NCBI GenBank assembly: GCA_947174725.1
Contig: CAMWKA010000109.1
Span: 1 to 6,300 of the forward strand
Direction: 5' to 3'
Origin: an uncultured Lachnospiraceae bacterium
GTDB taxonomy: Bacteria > Bacillota > Clostridia > Lachnospirales > Lachnospiraceae
DNA length: 6,300 nt
Shown here: piece by piece, positions 1-4,967 of the stretch
Numbering within the stretch: the stretch's first letter is position 1
Layout: every line of letters begins with the position of its first letter
The notes under the pieces: model-generated
What the model saw: the letters and a program-made list of their open reading frames with translations, nothing else
Told to the model about the DNA's origin: nothing
Database searches by the model: none
Program-made: the position numbers and the translations under genes

Positions 1-1
1 G

Positions 2-1036
2 CTGCTGGGCGATCTTGCAGCTTTTCTAAACTTTAATAAAAGCTTTCATATGCCGATTAGTCAGATCAGCCAGCAGTTTAACAGTATCATTATGGCATTA
101 GCAGGCGCGGAAAGGATTTTTAGGCTTCTGGATGAGGAACCGGAGACGGATGAAGGTTATGTTACGCTGGTCAATGCAAAATATATCGACGACCCGAGGG
201 GCGTTCAGGGATCTGTTCTTACGGAAACGGATGAGAGGACCGGCATCTGGGCTTGGAAGCACTATCATAAAGCGGATGATACGACAACCTATGTGGAGCT
301 GAAAGGCGACGTGGTATTTGATGATGTTGACTTCGGATATAATGATGAAAAGATCGTTCTGCACAATATCAAGCTGTTTGCAACACCGGGACAGAAGATT
401 GCTTTTGTAGGTTCCACAGGCGCAGGAAAAACGACAATTACGAATCTGATCAACCGTTTTTATGATATTCAGGACGGTAAGATCCGTTATGACGGGATCA
501 ATATCAATAAGATCAAAAAGGATGACCTTAGAAGGTCGTTAGGGATCGTATTGCAGGATACGCATCTTTTTACCGGAACGGTCAAAGATAATATCCGTTA
601 TGGCAGACTGGATGCAACGGATGAAGAAGTGGTGGCGGCGGCTAAGCTGGCCAATGCCCACAGCTTTATTATGCGGCTTCCGAAAGGATATGATACGGAG
701 ATCAAGGGGGATGGCGGCAGCCTGAGTCAGGGACAGCGGCAGCTCCTTGCCATCGCCAGGGCTGCGATCGCGGATCCGCCGGTGCTGATTCTGGATGAAG
801 CGACAAGCTCTATCGATACCCGTACGGAGAAGCTGGTACAGTCCGGCATGGACCGTCTGATGAAGGGAAGAACGACATTTGTGATCGCACACCGTCTGTC
901 AACTGTCCGTAACAGCGACTGTATCATGGTTCTGGAACAGGGACGCATCATTGAGAGAGGCACACATGACGAGCTGATCGAAGCGCAGGGGAAATATTAC
1001 AGTCTCTATACCGGCAATAAAGCAGTGACGGTATAA
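2..1036 (+). CDS. ABC exporter, C-terminal part (end of membrane domain plus ATPase domain), 5'-partial
   Basis: The frame is open from base 2, so the gene starts upstream of the window and the Met codon at 50 is internal. The first residues (LLGDLAAFLNF, then PISQISQQFNSIIMALAGAERIF) are the last transmembrane helix and linker of a type IV ABC exporter. Numbered from the Met at 50, the ATPase domain shows Walker A GSTGAGKTT (121-129), the Q-loop Gln169, signature LSQGQ (225-229), Walker B VLILDE with catalytic Glu250, the D-loop SSID and H-loop His281. A spacer of roughly 40 residues (about 40-82) separates the linker from the ATPase domain. This is seen in the second subunit of heterodimeric Firmicutes exporters (YheI/YheH, BmrC/BmrD type), so a partner half-transporter is expected just upstream. 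The signature has Gln for the usual Gly. The role is ATP-driven export of a lipid, drug or peptide; the substrate cannot be inferred. The gene converges on the esterase at 1114-2010. Confidence 0.93.
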   Translation: MLGDLAAFLNFNKSFHMPISQISQQFNSIIMALAGAERIFRLLDEEPETDEGYVTLVNAKYIDDPRGVQGSVLTETDERTGIWAWKHYHKADDTTTYVELKGDVVFDDVDFGYNDEKIVLHNIKLFATPGQKIAFVGSTGAGKTTITNLINRFYDIQDGKIRYDGININKIKKDDLRRSLGIVLQDTHLFTGTVKDNIRYGRLDATDEEVVAAAKLANAHSFIMRLPKGYDTEIKGDGGSLSQGQRQLLAIARAAIADPPVLILDEATSSIDTRTEKLVQSGMDRLMKGRTTFVIAHRLSTVRNSDCIMVLEQGRIIERGTHDELIEAQGKYYSLYTGNKAVTV

Positions 1037-1091
1037 TTGTGCCTGCGGCATAGCGCTAAAGCGCATTAAAATTTGCAGGTTGTGGAAAGGC
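1036..1091 (+). repeat. 56-bp structured intergenic repeat, copy 1
   Basis: This stretch matches 4900-4955 at 51 of 56 positions with no gaps. It starts at the last base of the ABC exporter stop codon. It folds as an outer stem (CCTGCG 1042-1047 with TGCAGG 1074-1079, one G-T pair) enclosing an inner hairpin (GCGC 1053-1056, loop TAAA, GCGC 1061-1064). The five differences from copy 2 include a compensatory pair in the inner stem. Here the neighbouring gene is convergent, so no start codon follows it on this strand. No U-tract follows the stem, so it does not look like an intrinsic terminator. Confidence 0.85.
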
Positions 1092-1113
1092 AGGTGTTTT
1101 TCATCTGGTAGCA

Positions 1114-2010
1114 TCAACGGTAAATATCAAAGATGAATTCCGCGCTCTTTTCGATCGCTTCTGCTGCGGTTTTAAACGGCGACATCTGAAATACGTGCCA
1201 CATTCCCTTGAAGGTCTCAAAACGGACAGTGGAATGGAAGGATAAGATACGTTTATATAACAGTTCGGAATCGCTGTAAAGGATCTCGTTGGAGCCGACC
1301 TGAATATAGACCGGCGGAAAATTTTGATAATCTCCAAATAACGGCGAGATCAGGGGATCGGTCAGATCCTGCCCTTCGGCATAATTTTTAGTGACGGTTT
1401 GCATATACTCCGGTGACAGGATTGGATCTGCGTCGATCTTGGCGGTATGGGATCTGCCGGAGGCGGTTAAGTCCGTCCAGGGAGAAAAGAGCAAAAGTCC
1501 GCCCGGAAGAAAACGGTTTTCTGATTTTAAACGCAAGGATAGAGAAAGCGCAAGATTACCCCCTGCCGAATCACCGGCAAGGATAATGTCTTTCGCGCCA
1601 TAACCAAGCATCATCAGATAATTCCATGCAGTCATGGCGTCTTCCGTAGCGGCAGGATAAGGATGTTCCGGCGCTAAGCGGTAATTAAAACAGAATACAT
1701 CCAAAGCGGAAGCTTGTGCCAGCTTGATCGTAACGGATCGGGCATAGGTGCAGCTTCCCGTCATATAGCCGCCTCCATGGCAGTAAAGGATTACCCTGTT
1801 CTTTGCATGAGGCCAGTCAGGCCGCAGCCATTCCGCGTACATGCCTTCCAGATCAACAGGTTCTGATACAATGTTTTTCGGCAGTTTGTTTAAGGCGGCA
1901 ATATGCTCCTGTGTCTGCCGCTGTTTTTCAACATCCGGTTCTTCTATTAAAGAATGTACTTTTCTGATCATCTGCATTAAATTTTGATTTTGTGGTTTTC
2001 TCAGTGCCAT
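1114..2010 (-). CDS. Alpha/beta hydrolase, hormone-sensitive-lipase family (family IV) esterase
   Basis: A cytoplasmic serine esterase of 298 residues, a normal length for the family. Seen in the sequence: the oxyanion-hole motif HGGG (78-81), the YRLAPEHPYPA block (110-120), the nucleophile elbow GDSAGG (146-151, Ser148) and the C-terminal catalytic histidine in WHVFQ (His272). The expected acid position reads GSNEILYSD (239-247), so the usual Asp appears to be Asn241 followed by Glu242; Glu242 or Asp247 are candidates for the acid. I chose the ATG at 2010 (MALRKPQNQ), preceded by GGAAG at short spacing. An in-frame TTG at 2034 would add eight residues but has only a weak upstream site. The family hydrolyses short- to medium-chain acyl esters or removes acetyl groups. 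It lies 93 bp downstream of, and on the same strand as, the membrane acyltransferase, and near a soluble acyltransferase, which fits turnover of an acyl ester; the substrate is unknown. Confidence 0.92.
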   Translation of the reverse strand: MALRKPQNQNLMQMIRKVHSLIEEPDVEKQRQTQEHIAALNKLPKNIVSEPVDLEGMYAEWLRPDWPHAKNRVILYCHGGGYMTGSCTYARSVTIKLAQASALDVFCFNYRLAPEHPYPAATEDAMTAWNYLMMLGYGAKDIILAGDSAGGNLALSLSLRLKSENRFLPGGLLLFSPWTDLTASGRSHTAKIDADPILSPEYMQTVTKNYAEGQDLTDPLISPLFGDYQNFPPVYIQVGSNEILYSDSELLYKRILSFHSTVRFETFKGMWHVFQMSPFKTAAEAIEKSAEFIFDIYR

Positions 2011-2074
2011 ATGACTTCCAGCCTTTTTGTTCAAAAATTTTCTTTAAAGTATCAAGATGCTTTCATATACTTGC

Positions 2075-2103
2075 ATTGTATCAGCAAGAATCGAAAAAAA
2101 CAA
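2075..2103 (-). promoter_or_regulatory. Candidate extended -10 promoter for the esterase gene
   Basis: Read on the minus strand, TGATACAAT gives an extended -10 (TACAAT at 2080-2075, five of six matches). It lies 17 bases after a weak -35 TTGTTT (2103-2098), which begins immediately after the stop codon of the upstream membrane acyltransferase. Transcription would start near 2068, about 60 bases before the ATG at 2010. The esterase could therefore be transcribed alone as well as by read-through. This rests on motif matching only. Confidence 0.4.
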
Positions 2104-3171
2104 CTATTGTATCAGTTTTCTTAAGACCGGTACTTTCCGTAAAAGCGCAGCTGCGGAAAAGGACAGCGCAGCCGTGCAGACCGTCAGGAGCGGAATGGAC
2201 AAAATCGGTGTACATAGGGAAGTTTTCAGTCCGATGTTTTCCAGAAACAGAATTGCCAGCGGATGCAAAAGGTAAACGCCAAATACTGTGCCTGCCAGAG
2301 TGCCAAATATTTTTTTGGCTTTTTCCGAAGCAGCTATTTTTTTGTCAACAGACTGCACTGCCACGAAAATGGCAGCGGCAGTAAAAAAGGTGGTTGCGGC
2401 AAAGGGCGTGTTCATGTGCCGGGATAACTGTTCTGTGGATCTGGCATCAAGCGTTCCTAAAACACATGCCAAGAGAAAACAGAATCCGCCCGCCACATAG
2501 AGCAGTATACGTTTTTTCACCATGCTCTCAACACGCCAGTTGTGCAGATAATGTCCCAGTACAAAATAGCCCAGATATCCTTGGAACAGATAAAAATCGT
2601 TAGATGTGAAAAAATCCACCAGCAGATATTTGAACTTAAAATCATAATGGAGTAGTGTTGGTACAAAGAGCGCAACCACAAAGAAAACAGTCAGAAAGTA
2701 CCGGCACAGCTTCTTTTCCGCAAATCCCTTTTTCATCAGGGGAACTGCCATATAAAGTATGGCAATCATCGGTAGAAACCAGAGGTGGTAATAGCCCCGT
2801 TGCTGAATCAGTGCCAGCACCACATCGTTCTTAATGCTGTCAAATGTAAAGATTTCTCCCTTTTCCAGTACGGTAATCACTTGATAGAACGCTTTCCAGA
2901 TATAATATAAAACAAAAAAATGCAACGTTTTGTGCAAAAGCAGGGTTTTTAAATCTGTCTCCCGCTTCGGACGCAGGGCAAGCGCGCCGCTGATCATGAC
3001 GAAGAGCGCCACGCCTGAAAAGGAAAGGCAGTTGAAAGCATTGGTTATGGCAAACGCTATGCTGCTTACCGGCAGTTCTTCGATCTGCTGCGCTGAAATA
3101 TGCACCATGATTACTAATATTCCCGCAATTATGCGGACCAAATCCAGATATGCGATTCGTTCCTTCTGCAA
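2104..3171 (-). CDS. Integral-membrane acyltransferase, acyltransferase-3 (OafA/WecH) family
   Basis: A 355-residue, very hydrophobic protein with about ten predicted membrane helices. The N-terminus YLDLVRIIAGILVIMVHIS carries the family's R-x10-H motif (Arg13, His24). Other hallmarks are GVALFVMISGALAL (53-66), HLWFLP (129-134) near the periplasmic face and GVYLLHPL (298-305) close to the C-terminus. Family members move an acetyl, succinyl or other acyl group from a cytoplasmic donor to a sugar, lipid-linked glycan or antibiotic. The acceptor here is unknown. The start is TTG at 3171, chosen because a full GGAGG lies eight bases upstream and no in-frame ATG sits nearby. It is divergent from the soluble acyltransferase at 3572 and upstream of the esterase on the same strand. 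No terminator is visible after its stop, so read-through into the esterase is plausible. Confidence 0.9.
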   Translation of the reverse strand: MQKERIAYLDLVRIIAGILVIMVHISAQQIEELPVSSIAFAITNAFNCLSFSGVALFVMISGALALRPKRETDLKTLLLHKTLHFFVLYYIWKAFYQVITVLEKGEIFTFDSIKNDVVLALIQQRGYYHLWFLPMIAILYMAVPLMKKGFAEKKLCRYFLTVFFVVALFVPTLLHYDFKFKYLLVDFFTSNDFYLFQGYLGYFVLGHYLHNWRVESMVKKRILLYVAGGFCFLLACVLGTLDARSTEQLSRHMNTPFAATTFFTAAAIFVAVQSVDKKIAASEKAKKIFGTLAGTVFGVYLLHPLAILFLENIGLKTSLCTPILSIPLLTVCTAALSFSAAALLRKVPVLRKLIQ

Positions 3172-3179
3172 AATGATAA

Positions 3180-3184
3180 CCTCC
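3180..3184 (-). promoter_or_regulatory. Shine-Dalgarno site that fixes a TTG start
   Basis: On the minus strand GGAGG (3184-3180) is followed by eight bases and then the TTG at 3171. This decides the otherwise unexpected TTG start of the membrane acyltransferase. Confidence 0.8.
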
Positions 3185-3196
3185 GTTTCTCAGCAC

Positions 3197-3225
3197 ATAT
3201 TCCCATAAAGAATTGATATTGTCAA
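3197..3225 (-). promoter_or_regulatory. Candidate promoter for the membrane acyltransferase
   Basis: On the minus strand a perfect -35 TTGACA (3225-3220) is followed by a 17-base spacer and a weak -10 GAATAT (3202-3197). The implied transcription start near 3190 gives a short leader that includes the GGAGG. The -10 matches only three of six consensus bases, so confidence is moderate. A dyad overlaps the -35. Confidence 0.4.
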
Positions 3226-3240
3226 GCGTAGTTGACGCTT
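3221..3240. promoter_or_regulatory. Dyad overlapping the -35 element, possible operator
   Basis: Two overlapping inverted repeats are seen: GTCAA (3221-3225) with TTGAC (3232-3236), and AAGCGT (3224-3229) with ACGCTT (3235-3240). They overlap or abut the minus-strand TTGACA, where a repressor could act. No regulator gene is in the window. It could be chance. Confidence 0.3.
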
Positions 3241-3316
3241 TGGTCAGTGTTTTCTTAGTAAGATCACCAATGTTTAGTCTTAACAACATAAAGGTAAATG
3301 AATCCATATTTGTGTA

Positions 3317-3359
3317 TTCAATGTATATTATCTATGGTATAATTTTATTTAACATTGAA
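3317..3359 (+). promoter_or_regulatory. Extended -10 promoter for the plus-strand genes, inside an inverted repeat
   Basis: TGGTATAAT (3335-3343) is a perfect extended -10 element. The -35 region is poor, which extended -10 promoters tolerate. Transcription would start near 3350 and give a leader of about 220 bases holding the hairpin array. The -10 lies at the centre of an 8-bp perfect inverted repeat, TTCAATGT (3317-3324) and ACATTGAA (3352-3359), so a dimeric regulator could straddle the promoter. Confidence 0.55.
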
Positions 3360-3398
3360 ATAATAATAGGATTCCAGACTTTGTTTAAGGAAACTAAG

Positions 3399-3427
3399 TC
3401 GCAGCAAAGCTGTGACATGGGGATTAG
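3399..3427 (+). repeat. Direct repeat, left copy bounding the hairpin element
   Basis: This reads TCGCAGCAAAGCTG followed by TGACATGGGGATTAG (3413-3427). The right copy at 3540-3570 is identical over the 15-base core and differs by small indels in the hairpin part. Confidence 0.85.
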
Positions 3428-3462
3428 ATTGAAAAATAAGCTTGATAGCTTATTTTTCAATC
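3427..3462 (+). repeat. Hairpin H1, perfect 16-bp inverted repeat
   Basis: Arms GATTGAAAAATAAGCT (3427-3442) and AGCTTATTTTTCAATC (3447-3462) are exact reverse complements around the loop TGAT. The U-run is inside the stem, so it does not act as a terminator tail. Confidence 0.9.
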
Positions 3463-3491
3463 AGCAATTTGAGTCAGAGCCTCAAATTGCT
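3463..3491 (+). repeat. Hairpin H2, perfect 11-bp inverted repeat
   Basis: Arms AGCAATTTGAG (3463-3473) and CTCAAATTGCT (3481-3491) surround the loop TCAGAGC. H2 begins at the base after H1 ends, so the two could stack coaxially. Confidence 0.88.
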
Positions 3492-3496
3492 TTGAT

Positions 3497-3534
3497 CGCA
3501 GATGAGAAACCGCCTGCGCGGATTTCTCATCGCG
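3497..3534 (+). repeat. Hairpin H3, long GC-capped inverted repeat
   Basis: CGC (3497-3499), GATGAGAAA (3501-3509) and CCGC (3510-3513) pair with GCGG (3518-3521), TTTCTCATC (3523-3531) and GCG (3532-3534). A3500 and A3522 are bulged and CTGC is the loop. Confidence 0.85.
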
Positions 3535-3539
3535 TGTCA

Positions 3540-3570
3540 TCGCAGCAAGCTGCTCTGACATGGGGATTAG
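3540..3570 (+). repeat. Direct repeat, right copy, running to the acyltransferase start
   Basis: TCGCAGCAAGCTGCTC followed by the core TGACATGGGGATTAG (3556-3570), identical to the core of the left copy. GGGG at 3562-3565, six bases before the ATG at 3572, is the best ribosome-binding candidate, so the repeat seems to supply the translation signal. Confidence 0.85.
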
Positions 3571-3571
3571 T

Positions 3572-4864
3572 ATGGTATTTAGAAAAAACCGTGAAAAAGA
3601 GGATAAATTGTGGTACAGGCTGGACCTGTCGGCCATCGTGTATCCTGCATTGCAGCGGCAGGATTTCAGTTCTGTCTACCGCCTTTCCGCGCTGATGAAA
3701 GAGAAGGTTGACCCGGAGAGACTGCAGGAGGCGCTGGATCGTGTTTTACCCCGCTTTCCGAGTTATAAGGTGGCGATCCGGAAGGGCGTGTTCTGGCGGT
3801 ATCTGGAATATAACCAGCGTCCCGGACCATTTGTGCAGGAGGATATCAAGAATCCTTGTATGCCGCTTCCGTTTCGGACGAAGAACAGATATCTTCTGAG
3901 GGTGTATTATTATGATAAGCGAATCTCCCTGGAGGTGCATCATTGTCTGGGAGATGGAAATGGCGGAATGTGTGTATTTCATACGCTGCTGGCGGAATAT
4001 CTAAGGCTGATGGGATATGAGATCCCTACGGGATATCTGGTAAAAGATATTCATGAAGAGCCTGACCCGGAAGAGACCGAGGACGCCTATGGGAGATATG
4101 CCCATGCAGAGGTACGGCCGCCGCGTCCTATGGAAAAGACCTATTTGATACGGGGAACGCCGGAGCCGTTTTATACGTTAAATATGATCATCGGAGTGCT
4201 TTCCGCAAAAGAGGTATATGCAAAGGCAAAGAAATATGACGCTTCCGTAACGGAATATTTAAATGCCGTGCTTCTTTATGCGTTATTGCAGAAACAGAAG
4301 GATGACGGAGTCTATAAAAAACTGCCGGTAACCCTTGCCATGCCGGTAAATCTGCGTCGTTTCTTTCCGTCAAAGACGTTGAGAAATTTTATTACCATGG
4401 TATATCCGAGCATTGATCCGAGGCTGGGGGAATATTCTTTTGAGGATGTTGTAAAACAGGTGCATCATTATATGCGTTATTACATCAGCGATAAATTCCT
4501 GCGTGGGGATATCACAACCAATGCCGCAACCCAGCGGCATCCGCTGATCAGGGTGGTGCCTTTGTTTATCAAAGACAAGGTCGTAAGACAGTTTTATAAG
4601 ATGGTACAGGATAGAAATTCTACTGCAGGACTGACCAATATGGGCATTTTGGCGGCGCCTGAGGAAATGAGAGAGCATATTGATCGTTTTGATATCTGTA
4701 TGGGACAGCCTTTTTCTAAAAGAACAAATTGTTCCATCATCACTTTTGGAGATAGATTGTCGATCACATTTGCCAGCGTGATCAAAGAGTCCGATGCGGA
4801 AAGGTATTTCTTCCGCTTTTTAGTGAAGGAAGGAATCCATGTCAGGATTGAAACCAATCGATAG
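3572..4864 (+). CDS. Alcohol-acetyltransferase-like acyltransferase (HHxxxDG condensation-domain superfamily)
   Basis: A 430-residue soluble, presumably cytoplasmic protein without signal peptide or membrane helices. The catalytic motif HHCLGDG (His123, His124, Asp128, Gly129) matches HHxxxDG of the condensation, chloramphenicol-acetyltransferase and alcohol-acetyltransferase superfamily. The segment MPVNLRRFFPSKTLRNF (257-273) is a typical second block of bacterial alcohol-acetyltransferase-like proteins. Such enzymes move an acyl group from CoA or a carrier protein to a hydroxyl or amine; acceptor and donor are not readable. I chose the ATG at 3572 over the in-frame ATG at 3560, because 3560 lies in the direct repeat and lacks a ribosome-binding site. 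The leader is the hairpin element. The zinc-ribbon membrane protein follows after 103 bp, and I recall this pair as recurrent in Lachnospiraceae (not checked). AGGAGG overlaps the stop codon. Confidence 0.88.
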   Translation: MVFRKNREKEDKLWYRLDLSAIVYPALQRQDFSSVYRLSALMKEKVDPERLQEALDRVLPRFPSYKVAIRKGVFWRYLEYNQRPGPFVQEDIKNPCMPLPFRTKNRYLLRVYYYDKRISLEVHHCLGDGNGGMCVFHTLLAEYLRLMGYEIPTGYLVKDIHEEPDPEETEDAYGRYAHAEVRPPRPMEKTYLIRGTPEPFYTLNMIIGVLSAKEVYAKAKKYDASVTEYLNAVLLYALLQKQKDDGVYKKLPVTLAMPVNLRRFFPSKTLRNFITMVYPSIDPRLGEYSFEDVVKQVHHYMRYYISDKFLRGDITTNAATQRHPLIRVVPLFIKDKVVRQFYKMVQDRNSTAGLTNMGILAAPEEMREHIDRFDICMGQPFSKRTNCSIITFGDRLSITFASVIKESDAERYFFRFLVKEGIHVRIETNR

Positions 4865-4868
4865 GAGG
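4863..4868 (+). promoter_or_regulatory. Strong Shine-Dalgarno motif with no start codon nearby
   Basis: AGGAGG overlaps the TAG stop of the acyltransferase (4862-4864). The start of the next gene is 99 bases further, beyond a hairpin and the 56-bp repeat. This looks like the former ribosome-binding site of the downstream gene, separated from it by an insertion. Confidence 0.5.
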
Positions 4869-4870
4869 CA

Positions 4871-4895
4871 GCAAAAACGAATTTATTCGTTTTGC
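4871..4895 (+). repeat. Hairpin preceding copy 2 of the 56-bp repeat
   Basis: AAAACGAA (4874-4881) and TTCGTTTT (4886-4893) form a perfect 8-bp stem with loop TTTA. GC at 4871-4872 and 4894-4895 extends it past one bulged A. There is no U-tract after it, so it is a weak terminator candidate at best. It lies four bases before the 56-bp repeat and may belong to the same element; copy 1 lacks it. Confidence 0.75.
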
Positions 4896-4899
4896 GAAT

Positions 4900-4955
4900 A
4901 TTGTGCCTGCGGCATAGCACTAAAGTGCATTAAAGTTCGCAGGTTGCGGAAAGGC
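4900..4955 (+). repeat. 56-bp structured intergenic repeat, copy 2
   Basis: 51 of 56 bases match 1036-1091. The outer stem is CCTGCG (4906-4911) with CGCAGG (4938-4943), all Watson-Crick. The inner hairpin is GCAC (4917-4920), loop TAAA, GTGC (4925-4928). The 3' end (GGAAAGGC) lies 12 bases before the ATG of the zinc-ribbon gene and provides the only purine-rich ribosome-binding candidate, at long spacing. Confidence 0.85.
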
Positions 4956-4967
4956 GTGGTTATTAGT

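Larger units (their letters stand above)
3398..3570 (+). other. Five-hairpin leader element between promoter and acyltransferase start
   Basis: Nearly every base from 3398 to 3559 can pair locally. The stem-loops are: H0 3398-3416 (8 bp, loop AAA), H1 3427-3462 (16 bp, perfect), H2 3463-3491 (11 bp, perfect), H3 3497-3534 (about 16 bp with two bulged A) and H4 3536-3559 (GTCA and GCAG paired arms with a small internal loop). H0 and H4 lie in two copies of one direct repeat that bound the element. The second copy runs to the base before the start codon region at 3572. No known riboswitch was recognised, and none of the stems is followed by a U-run. The 400-bp gap 3172-3571 holds otherwise only the two candidate promoters and dyads listed here. 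The element may be a MITE-like hairpin insertion, an RNA-stability or processing region, or a translational control element. Confidence 0.75.

Noticed and set aside
1036..1105. Intrinsic terminator between the convergent ABC exporter and esterase genes
   Set aside because: The 56-bp repeat folds, but the nearest T-run (1097-1101) is almost 20 bases beyond the stem. On the other strand no U-tract follows the stem.
2091..2103. T-run on the minus strand after the membrane acyltransferase as a terminator
   Set aside because: The run TTGTTTTTTTCG is present, but no stable hairpin directly precedes it. It can equally be the spacer and -35 region of the esterase promoter.
2840..3307. Minus-strand open frame of 155 codons overlapping the start of the membrane acyltransferase
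   Set aside because: There is no ribosome-binding site before its ATG. Most of it overlaps the well-supported acyltransferase in another frame, and its C-terminal part reads like an out-of-frame translation. The first 45 codons look somewhat protein-like, but I cannot support a gene.
3398..3570. CRISPR array or tRNA/rRNA gene in the hairpin region
   Set aside because: There are only two copies of one repeat with structured, palindromic contents between them. No regular spacer length, tRNA fold or rRNA-like sequence is visible.
3560..3571. Alternative ATG start for the soluble acyltransferase
   Set aside because: The ATG lies inside the direct repeat without a purine-rich site upstream. The ATG at 3572 has GGGG six bases before it.
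3213..3695. Plus-strand open frame of 160 codons covering the divergent intergenic region
   Set aside because: It crosses the promoter and the hairpin array and overlaps the acyltransferase in another frame. It has no ribosome-binding site and no domain. The open frame within the array is reported as a finding only.
4839..4967. Upstream extension of the zinc-ribbon protein frame
   Set aside because: It overlaps the end of the acyltransferase and reads through the hairpin and 56-bp repeat. The zinc ribbon begins immediately after the ATG at 4968.
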